The position numbers and the translations under genes are program-made. The notes under the pieces were generated by a model. That model ran no database searches. It was not told the DNA's origin and worked only from the letters and a program-made list of their open reading frames with translations. A DNA stretch of 26,028 nucleotides from Funneliformis mosseae (lineage: Eukaryota; Glomeromycota; Glomeromycetes; Glomerales; Glomeraceae). Below are positions 19,179 through 26,028 of this stretch, piece after piece. Within the stretch, counting starts at the first letter, position 1; each line of letters begins with the position of its first letter. The stretch lies in NCBI GenBank assembly GCA_910592005.1, contig CAJVPP010000807.1:1-26028 (forward strand), in the 5' to 3' direction.

Positions 19179-19500
19179 CTTGAATAATAAAAAATTGTTT
19201 AAGAAAAATGATAAGAAATTATTCGACTTGAACGATAAAAAATCATTCAAGAAAAACAATAAGGAATTGTTTGACTTGAACGATAAAAAATTGTTCGACT
19301 TGAATGATAAATAATCGTTCAAAAAGAATGATAAGGAATCATTTGACTTGAACGATAAAAAAATCATTCAAGAAGAACGATAAGAATCGTTCGACTTGAA
19401 TGATAAAAAAATCGTTCAAAAAGAACAATAAGGAATCGTTCATCTTGAACGATAAAAAAATCATTCAAGTCGAACAATAAGGAATCATTCCTTCACTGCG
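19179..19500. repeat. Left array of hairpin-forming 48-bp units (about 6 units)
   Basis: Units start at CTTGAA near 19179, 19227, 19275, 19299 (half unit), 19347, 19395 and 19444, a 48-49 bp period. Each holds two stem-loops in alternation: CTTGAACGAT with its complement ATCRTTCAAG across an A-run loop, and GAACGAT or GAACAAT with its complement across an AAGGA loop. Several units change both arms together (AACAAT with ATTGTT, AATGAT with ATCATT). Translating the array gives an open but meaningless frame. Confidence 0.8.
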
Positions 19501-19943
19501 CCACTTAGTGATTGAACCATGAAATTAAAAAAGAAATGAAATGACAAAAAAAAAATAATAAAAAAAAAACCTTATGACCAACTAAACAGGAGGTGATCAA
19601 CCTGAAAGAAAAAAAATAATACATTTAAGCTAAAAGTAGTAAGTGAAAAAAGTGAAACTACTATTTTCGATCTAACCAGATTTAGGAGAATATTTTCAGC
19701 AAAGAAAAATTTTTTTTGTAATATAATGATCATTAAAAATAAATCTTTGTATTACATAAATCCTATGTTTTTTTTTAAAAAAAAATATATAAATATTTTT
19801 TTACTTAATAATCATAGTTTACATTATTAAATCATCTAATTAAAATTATAATTTTTACAAGATCAGATTAAGGACTTGTTCATTGAAATTGAACTTAAAT
19901 AAGGGTATTCTCAGCTGTTGAAAATTAAAAAAAAAACAAGAAA

Positions 19944-20325
19944 ATGAACTAACTTATTTATCTTTAGTCTTTTGCATTCTTTGTCTTTAACACTTCTGCT
20001 GCTTGCATTTTCACTTCTTGCATATGTCCTGTAGGTATCCCACAAGGACAATATTATGGTGGTAAATAATTAAAATTTCAGTCGTCTTCGTATGCTCTGA
20101 TTCATCTCTTTTACAATTTTTTAATTTTCTTTTCTCAGACCAACTTTCTGTTTAAGCAATCCTAGTGGTGGCACATATAGTTATGGCATTCAAAACTCCT
20201 GCGTCGATTGCATTTGTTTATATAATTTAATCATGTTTGTGAAATGTAGTTTTAAAATTTGTAAGAATAATAACATTATTGTATATACAGTATATCGTCT
20301 TATATCTTATATTACATGTCTCTAA
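19944..20325 (+). pseudogene. Decayed two-exon gene for a small secreted Cys-rich protein
   Basis: ATG at 19944 starts MN*LIYL*SFAFFVFNTSAA, a signal-peptide-like start with two stops (TAA, TAG; both fit former Gln codons). It is followed by CIFTSCICPVGIPQGQYYGG. A GTAAAT donor lies at 20062 and a TTTCTCAG acceptor at 20138. The second exon reads PTFCLSNPSGGTYSYGIQNS then CVDCICLYN. The two exons join one base out of phase as I read them. Short length, a hydrophobic leader and clustered Cys fit a small secreted protein. The family is unknown. It lies inside the hAT-like element, so it was either captured by it or is part of its body. Confidence 0.45.
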
Positions 20326-20329
20326 ATTT

Positions 20330-21100
20330 CTTTCCTTGATGAAATGTCGAGACATTTTTTAATATGTAAATACTTATTATAATAAAAAGTGATATAAATT
20401 AATAAATATACAGTATAACTCTAAAATTTCGAGTGAATTATATAATTACTGTTTAGTAGTTAGCGTGGCCAAGGAGTAACTCAATGATCCACCACGTTCT
20501 TATCATTAAAATATAATATAATGATAATTACAGTAAAAATAAATAAAAATCCATAATGCGCTTACTTTCAAAATAAGTCAACCCAATAGTGTAAGAAGCT
20601 AAAGAAATCTTGCTAAAAAAAATAAAATAAAATAAAATAAAATTTAACAAATAAATGAAATAAATTGCTTATATTGAAGCGAAAGTAATTACTTAAAAAA
20701 AAAAATAATTGAAAAATTTTACTGAATCAAATTACTGTATTTCTGAAAGATTTAGCTTTTTTTATTTATGAAGGTTTATAATCAGATAGATTAACTCTAA
20801 TAATTTTAAAATTTATCGTATGTTACTTGTATCACTTATAATTACTTTTTAGCATAAATAAAATATTTACACTACCGTGAAATCTTACGTAGGGATTCCT
20901 AAAACACCCTAACAAATGAGTATAAAATGTACCTATGGTAAAGGCTACCCTATATATAAATAAATTATTTTAAATATCATATGATATGTATTGGTAATAA
21001 TTGCCACATTTATAGTTATATTTTCACTACTGCCGCTATCATTTTATTATCTTTTTAAAAAAAAATTTGATCACTGTTCACATAATAGCAAGTATACTAT
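20330..21100. other. Non-coding interior of the hAT-like element
   Basis: AT-rich sequence with an (AAATA)n-like run near 20618-20642. A tRNA-box-A-like phrase near 20463-20480 lacks a B box. No protein-like frame is seen. Confidence 0.4.
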
Positions 21101-21109
21101 TTTAAAAGC

Positions 21110-21720
21110 ATTTAGTTTCTTATTTTATTACTTGTTTTGTTCCTTTCTTACTACTTATTAACTTTTTTCTGTTCCTCCTTTTACTTTCATTACGTTTTTT
21201 GCATCTAATTTTTAAATCCATTCATTTCTTTCTTTTCTCAATTTCGTTCTCTTTTTTCTTACTTTCCTATCCTTTCTAACATTTTTCTTCCCTCTTTTTT
21301 TATTGTTATTATTTCTTTTTCTCTTTTTTTTTTAATTTTTACTCTTCTTTCCTATTAATTTGATCTTTCCTTCTTTTCTTATCTTCTTGTTCTATTCTTT
21401 TTCTTTTCATTCTTTTATTTATCCCAATTTGCCATTTTCCTATATATGTTTATTCCTCTTTTTATGCAACTTCTTTATTATTCCATAATTTAATTTTCTC
21501 CCCTTCTTTTTCATTCTATTATTTGTTCATTCCTTCCTTTGTTCTTTCCTTTTTTACATTTTTCGTTATTTACTTTACCTTTCTTATTTTTGTTTTGCCT
21601 CTTTTTTTCACACTTCATTTTTCATCGTTCGTTCTTTTTCCTCCTTATTTATTCTATTCTATTTCTTCTTTCTTCGTTTATTTCTTTTCTTCTTAATCTT
21701 TCATACATACATTTCTTTTC
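21110..21720 (+). other. About 600-bp polypyrimidine tract
   Basis: The plus strand is overwhelmingly T and C (TTTCTTTC, TCCTTTC, CTTCTTTC words) for about 600 bp, with a matching purine-only minus strand. The frame open across 21539-21817 is Phe/Leu/Ser low complexity and not a gene. Such tracts can form triplex (H-DNA) structures. Confidence 0.75.
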
Positions 21721-21832
21721 TATATTAATCTTTACCAAAATAATTTTTTCAAATATTAAAAAATTTAGCATAAAATTAAATTTGTTTAAAATTTCGTTTT
21801 ATTCAAAAAAAATTTAAACTTTGCAAAATTTA

Positions 21833-22024
21833 CTATTTTACAAAGTAAAAACATTGTATGCTTATTGTAATTTTTTCAAGTTCATGGATTTGTAATCTTT
21901 CTTTTAGATTTGTTATTACCATTACTAATTTTCTTGTTATTTCACAATTATCACTATATACAGTGGCGATCATAAATAATGCAACAAAAAAATAAAATCC
22001 TATAAATTTAAATATTTCTTTCAA
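21833..22024 (-). other. Short hydrophobic frame, possible signal-peptide exon
   Basis: The minus frame reads KEIFKFIGFYFFVALFMIAT then VYSDNCEITRKLVMVITNLK, ending at TAG near 21833. A basic start, hydrophobic core and VYS-DN junction look like a signal peptide with a 39-residue polar remainder containing two Cys. However, the frame opens with TTG, not ATG, and no ATG lies upstream in frame. A CTTTAG acceptor-like site just before it could mean a second exon. The evidence is weak. Confidence 0.25.
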
Positions 22025-22179
22025 TTCTAAAGATATTTTGCCCTCTTTAATAAATTTTTATTTGTTAATACCATTATTTTTCAGTATTAAATTTTTAATA
22101 TCCATTAATACTTCTTATTATAAAATAATATGCAAGTAATACAAATTACGCATTGCATTACTTTTGATTATTTTTGAAA

Positions 22180-22420
22180 TAAATTGTTCAACTTGAACGA
22201 TAAAAAATCGTTCAAGAAGAACGATAAGGAATTGTTTGACTTGAACGATAAAAAAATCATTCAAGAAGAATGATGACCCAAATCGTTTGACTTGAACGAT
22301 AAAAAATCATTCAAGAAGAATGATGACCTGAATCGTTCGACTTGAATGATAAAAAAAATCGTTTAAGAAGAACAATAACCCGAATCGTTCTTTTCATTTT
22401 TTTTTATTATTTTTTTTTTC
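22180..22420. repeat. Right array of hairpin-forming 48-51 bp units (about 4 units)
   Basis: Units start at CTTGAA near 22192, 22240, 22291 and 22341. The first contains a perfect stem, CTTGAACGAT with ATCGTTCAAG across AAAAA. From the second unit on, the second loop changes from AAGGA to GACCC or GACCT. The units have the same written orientation as the left array, although each is internally palindromic. A T-run follows at 22396-22420. Confidence 0.8.
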
Positions 22421-22602
22421 AAAAACGAATTGAGTTAAAATCAAGTCGAGTCAACTTGAGTCGAATTTAAAATTTATATAACTCGAATCAAATCAAATTG
22501 AAAGATTTTATAAAATAAATTTGACTCAGCTCGACTTGAAAAAAATGAGTTGAATAGAGTTGGTCTTTAAACTTGACTCAACTTGACTCATTCGAAAGTC
22601 TA
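22421..22602. repeat. Right subterminal zone of TCAAGTCGAG / GACTCAACTTGA words and terminal repeat
   Basis: Words such as AATCAAGTCGAGTCAACTTG, GACTCAGCTCGACTTGA and ACTTGACTCAACTTGACTCA mirror the left zone and run into the terminal repeat ending AAAGTCTA at 22602. The 8-bp duplication GATAAGAT follows. Confidence 0.6.
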
Positions 22603-22610
22603 GATAAGAT

Positions 22611-23050
22611 CTTAGTTGAACATCCATGTCAGCAAATAATATCCTCATATAAGAACTTGATAACACTTTTAGCAGTGTTATCCTTAACTGCTTTAGCTTC
22701 TGACCATTTTGTTAAATAATTCATGGTAAAAATAATATATTTATTTCCTCTACTAGTTTGTGATAAAGGTCTAACAAAATCTATTCCAATTCTATAAAAT
22801 GGTGAATCAACTGGAATAGGATATAATTCATTCTTTATTTTAAGCCTTCCTCGTCGTTGGCAAGCATCACATGATTAAACATATTTTCTAATACTTTTAT
22901 ACATTTGAGACTAATAATATCTAATACGAACTTTGTTAAACATGATGTCAGTAGAAAAATGTCTAGCTATTGGATCATTATGCATCATATAAAGGATTGC
23001 ATTTAGTTCAGTTTCTTTGATAACCCTTAGAAACTATTCAGGAGCATTTC
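22611..23050 (-). pseudogene. Ty3/gypsy integrase, zinc finger and first half of core
   Basis: The minus strand reads RVIKETELNAILYMMHNDPI and ARHFSTDIMFNKVRIRYY (the two His of the HHCC finger), then SCDACQRRGR (the two Cys). NELYPIPVDSPFYRIGIDFV follows with the first catalytic Asp, then NKYIIFTMNYLTKWSEAKAV and FLYEDIICWHGCSTKILS, where the nested element interrupts it. Stops stand at YY* (family Trp) and YV* (family Gln). G-to-R and G-to-W like substitutions (ARHF, ICWHG) also fit G-to-A and related changes. With 18330-18992 this is one integrase. Confidence 0.88.
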
Positions 23051-23392
23051 TTTATCTTTGCTTTTTATATAAGAAATTGAGTCAAACTATATAAAATTTT
23101 GATTATCTTTTTAATTTTGCAATTTTATTTAAGTTAAAAGATGTGGGTAATTGATTTAAGGTTATATAAACAAATAAATTATTAAATTAATTGAGTTCCA
23201 TAATATTTGAGCTGCCTATTATAATGTAGACATTTTCGCTTTCACTCTAGATAATTATTACTAATTTTTTTGAATAAATATAGATATGAATCAAAATATT
23301 CAAATGTAGGAAACAAAAAGATGCTGAGGGTTTTCAAGCATATAATAAAGCTGGAAGTAAAGGTTTTCTTGTTAAACTAAGATTAGTTCATC

Positions 23393-23638
23393 TCACCAAA
23401 GGTCATTAATTAAATAATTAGAGTTCATATCCGGTTGAATTTGTCCTAGGTCAAATCCAATAATACAATGATGTTTAATCATTCCATATGGCAGATTTCT
23501 CTTACAGGCTTTGCAATATATGTGAATATGATGATTTTTAATATCATAACTATAGTTACATTGTGATCTTCCTTTAGTTATTGGTTGATTAGCTATAACT
23601 TGCTTAATCTTAATATTTTCTTTAAAAACATCTTTCAA
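23393..23638 (-). pseudogene. Cys/His-rich segment between RNase H and integrase of the gypsy element
   Basis: The open frame contains CNYSYDIKNHHIHIYCKACK, then RNLPYGMIKHHC and GFDLGQIQPDMNSNYLINDL. The C-x(13)-H/C-x2-C-x(10-11)-H-x-C spacing suggests a metal-binding fold. It sits where gypsy elements carry a spacer between RNase H and the integrase zinc finger and looks like a lineage-specific insertion. It could instead be a small separate gene, but position and strand favour part of pol. Function unknown. Confidence 0.5.
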
Positions 23639-23929
23639 TTCATTCTTAAGATATTGATATCCTATAGTAATTAAAAGTGCATAGGAGTATTATGACATCA
23701 ATTCTTCCTCTAAGTCTATTTCTTCTTGTGATTGTTCTGATAAAATTTTATTATTTTCAGAAGAAATTTGCCATTTTATTTCTTCATCATCATTTTCATT
23801 TATATAAGTATAAAAACTTCTTTTGAGAAATTATCTTGTTCTTTTTCAGGGATTAATCAAGATAATGCATCAGCGTTAGCATTATTTTTTCCAGGTCTGT
23901 GTTAAATATTAAAATCATATTGTTGCAAC

Positions 23930-25090
23930 TCCATTATCCATTGTACACATCATCCTTTTGGTATTTTCAAAGTTCTCAACCATTTAAGGCAGAGTGATCA
24001 GTTACGACGGTGAAAGGTTTAGAGCTAAGATAATGATGAAAATTTCTAATAGCTTAAACTACTGCTAAACATTTTTGATCTGTAATTGGGTAGTTTTGCT
24101 CAGCTTTGTTCATGCTTTTGCTTGTATATGCAATAACATATTTATTTTTATTTTTATTGAGTTGAGATAATACTGCTTTAAGTCCTACTTCTGAAGCATC
24201 AGTATAAAGTATGAATTCTTTAAAGAAATTAGGGTATTGAAGGATTGGTAACGTAATCAGTTTTTCCTTTAATTTATCAAAGGATTTTTTTGGTTGTTTG
24301 TCTAAATATAAGGAGCATCCTTCTTTAATAAGGTTGTTATTGGTTTAGCAATTTGAGAGAATCCTTTCACAAACTTTTGATAATATGAGAACAATCCAAG
24401 GGCTGCTTTTAATTCAGTTAATCCTTTAGATGCTAGAAGTTCTTTGATTTTTTGAATTTTTTCAGAATCTGTTGCAAACCATTTCTTTCTACTATGTGTC
24501 TAAGAAACGGAATATTTGGAAGATAAAATTAACACATTTTTAATTTAATCATTAAATTTGCCTTTCTGATTGCTTCAAATACCATTTGCAAATATTGTAG
24601 ATGTTCTTCATATGTTTTTGAGTAGATGATGATATCATCTAAATATACTGCTACAAACTTATAGAGGTATTCTTGTAAGACAAAATTCATTAAGCGTTGA
24701 AAAGTTCCAAAAGTATTCTTTAATCTAAAAAGCATCCTTTTGAATTCGTATAGACTATATGAGCAGATAAAAGCAGTTTTCTCATGATCACTCTCTTCCA
24801 TTTCTATTTTCCAATATTCACTAGTAAGATCAAGTGTAGAAAACCAACTTGCATTTCTAAATTTCTCAAGCAAGTTGTTAATGAATGAAAGGGAATAAGC
24901 ATCTCCTTTAGTTATAGCATTAAGTTTCCTATAATCAATATAAATGCATACATCTCTAGTTTTCTTGGATACAATAATGACTGGAAAAGCTCAAGGGCTT
25001 TTTGACTTTTGGATAATATCATTTTCTTCCATTTGTTTAATTTCTTCTTGAAAAAATTTCAATTTAGATGGATCCTTTAGACGGTATACA
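23930..25090 (-). pseudogene. Ty3/gypsy reverse transcriptase and RNase H
   Basis: The minus strand reads DPSKLKFFQEEIKQMEENDI, SP*AFPVIIVSKKTRD (stop at the family Trp), YIDYRKLNAIT, FSTLDLTSEYWKIEME, EFKRMLFRLKN (family PFGLKN), TFQRLMNFVLQEYL and the active site VYLDDIIIYSKT. The thumb (GLTELKAALGLFSYYQKFVK, PITTLLKKDAPY) follows, then after a frame change RNase H: KEFILYTDASEVGLKAVLSQ, YVIAYTSKSMNKAEQNYPIT, DQKCLAVV*AIRNFHHYL and PFTVVTDHSALNG. Changes such as SGYW to SEYW and PFG to LFR are C-to-T or G-to-A on the coding strand. The polymerase Asp pair is kept, but stops and at least two frameshifts abolish the product. Confidence 0.92.
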
Positions 25091-25479
25091 GAGCCAGCAA
25101 TTGGTTCATGATCTCTTGTAGAAATTTGATATTGAAATAAAGTTATATGACCAATTTTTATTTGACTAAAGGCACAGATATCTTTATTTTCTTCAACGAA
25201 TTGCTCAAAATTTCTTGTTGATTAGTATCCAAAGGTCTAACATGTAAGTCTTCTTGGATATTCCATTCATTATTTTAAGGCTTTAGCTGTTTAGCTTGAG
25301 CTATGAATACTGCTAGATTGTTATCCTAAGGGTTAGCAAATAGCTTATTTTCATTGAAGTCAAATAAATTTTCTTCGTCAGAGAAGTTTTCTTCACTGTT
25401 AAAATAAAAATATCTTATTCATCAAGGTCATCTTCTTTATATTGGTTATTGTAAGTTAAATCTTCTATTACATTGATTA

Positions 25480-26028
25480 GTTTATCCATAAATGTATTAG
25501 ATTCTTCATCTAATTCAACAGAAGAACTGTCATAAAAAGTAATTAGAACAGAGGCAAATTTTGTAAGATATCTGAACTTTACTTTTCTTTCATCAAAATC
25601 AAGAATGACTTTAGTTATTTTAAACTAATCAGTTCCTAATAGTAAATTTTCATCAGAAGATTCAATGACTTATAGCATTATTGGCATATGAATAGATCTA
25701 ATAATCATTTTGATAGTATTGATCTTTTCTAAAGCTCTAGCTCTTTTTCCATTGGCAGTATTGATGATTATTTTTGATAGTTTATCAATCTTTAATTTAA
25801 GTTATTTGACTAAATTACTTATAATAATACTGATAGCTACACAAGAGTTAAGAATAACTTGTACATTATTATAATGAATTTGAATAGTACATCTGACTGC
25901 AGTTGTAGGAGTATCATCATTGTCACTCATATATTCATCATCAAGGTCAATATAATTAGTTTCTTTAATGATAGCTCTTTTTAAAGCTTTAGCTAAGTTT
26001 CTCCTTTGGTCTGGATATTTTAACTATT
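25480..26028 (-). pseudogene. Ty3/gypsy aspartic protease region, partial at window edge
   Basis: The minus frame reads TTAVRCTIQIHYNNVQVILN SCVAISIII, then LKLKIDKLSKIIINTANGKR, INTIKMIIRSIHMPIML, VIESSDENLLLGTD*FKITK and DFDERKVKFRY. This is the retropepsin fold with the flap (TANGKR) and the late LLLGTD motif. The catalytic triplet DSG is NSC here (25841-25849), so the protease is dead. Stops follow LVK (TAA), PIML (TAA) and GTD (TAG), the last at the family Trp. The upstream polyprotein lies beyond 26028. Confidence 0.82.

Larger units (their letters stand above)
19001..22602. mobile_element. Non-autonomous hAT-like element, 3602 bp, nested in the gypsy integrase
   Basis: The ends are imperfect terminal inverted repeats: TAGAGTTTCAGATGAGTCGA on the left and, as reverse complement, TAGACTTTCGAATGAGTCAA on the right (19 of 23 positions match). 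An 8-bp target duplication and a TAGAG/TAGAC terminus are typical of the hAT superfamily. Inside each end lies a zone dense in ACTTGA, TCAAGT and GACTCGA words, then an array of hairpin-forming 48-51 bp units. No hAT transposase motif or long frame occurs, so it needs enzyme in trans or is dead. The interior carries a broken secreted-protein-like gene (19944-20325), a 600-bp pyrimidine tract and a hydrophobic short frame near 21833-22024. Confidence 0.78.
17850..26028 (-). mobile_element. Decayed Ty3/gypsy LTR retrotransposon, split by a nested insertion, runs off right edge
   Basis: Minus-strand pol order is protease (about 26020-25540), reverse transcriptase and RNase H (about 25090-23930), a Cys/His-rich segment (23638-23393) and integrase (about 23050-22611 plus 18992-18330). 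Protease-RT-RNase H-integrase is the Ty3/gypsy order. Integrase is interrupted between its first and second catalytic Asp by the 3602-bp element at 19001-22602. Below 18330 decayed frames such as NERLNSYLDKCLLLGKTSRN continue to about 18060, and the 3' end is placed only roughly. The 5' LTR and gag lie beyond the window, so no LTR pair can be compared. Many stops and several frameshifts make it inactive. Confidence 0.88.

Noticed and set aside
19155..19367. Minus-strand frame rich in Ser, Phe, Asn and Leu
   Set aside because: It lies in the hairpin array and its protein repeat (FLSFKSNN) is only the array unit translated.
20463..20500. tRNA-like start (TAGCGTGGCCAAGGAG)
   Set aside because: It resembles a box A, but there is no acceptor stem, anticodon arm or B box (GGTTCGA) downstream.
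21539..21817. Hydrophobic plus-strand frame
   Set aside because: It lies in the polypyrimidine tract; TTT, CTT and TCT codons make Phe/Leu/Ser by composition.
19179..22420. CRISPR-like or satellite array
   Set aside because: The units have no constant repeat with unique spacers, and the host is eukaryotic. The arrays are bounded by the transposon ends and are better read as part of it.
1..26028. Alternative nuclear code with TAA/TAG read as Gln
   Set aside because: Many stops do fall at Gln sites, but others replace Trp or Arg and several frames also have shifts. The capping-enzyme gene uses CAA and CAG for Gln with no internal stop, so C-to-T decay explains the pattern.

Overview
This is a very AT-rich eukaryotic window that I read as nuclear DNA of a fungus, most likely an arbuscular mycorrhizal (Glomeromycotina-like) or other early-diverging fungus. 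The inference rests on short introns (about 66-190 bp), a monofunctional fungal-type mRNA guanylyltransferase with no fused triphosphatase domain, and a dense load of decayed transposons (piggyBac, LINE, Ty3/gypsy, hAT-like, pogo-like MITE). No species can be named from the sequence alone.

Layout. 1-1549 (minus): decayed piggyBac transposase with one intron. 1579-1824: palindromic repeats. 1914-2964 (plus): decayed five-exon coiled-coil gene. 2990-3905: two degenerate tandem repeat blocks. 4080-4273: small pogo-type MITE. 4300-7260: about 3 kb of extremely AT-rich DNA with no gene I can support, ending in degenerate tandem repeats. 7392-8382 (plus): unrecognised decayed gene. 8856-11033 (minus): the one clearly intact gene, a 12-exon mRNA-capping guanylyltransferase (370 aa). 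11459-12190 (plus): probable remnant of a divergently transcribed coiled-coil gene. 12391-15673 (minus): a long multi-exon membrane-protein pseudogene. 15760 onward (plus): first exon of a putative membrane-anchored protein ending at a (TC)14 microsatellite. 17070-17580 (plus): LINE endonuclease fragment. 17850-26028 (minus): decayed Ty3/gypsy element running off the right edge, its integrase split by a 3602-bp hAT-like non-autonomous element (19001-22602) that has terminal inverted repeats, an 8-bp target duplication and hairpin-forming 48-51 bp arrays near both ends.

Two results stand out. First, the capping enzyme splices in silico into one uninterrupted frame and matches the family along its length, but the nucleophilic lysine of motif I (KxDG) is Gln, the motif VI lysine is also Gln and the motif III DGE is DCE. 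It looks like an intact gene for a catalytically dead or repurposed guanylyltransferase. Second, nearly every decayed gene here is interrupted by stops at positions where the family or context calls for Gln, Trp or Arg (CAA to TAA, TGG to TGA/TAG, CGA to TGA). That is a C-to-T decay signature which could be mistaken for an alternative genetic code; the intact gene shows the code is standard.

All gene models come from reading splice signals and frames by eye. Family assignments rest on recognised motifs, not on searches.
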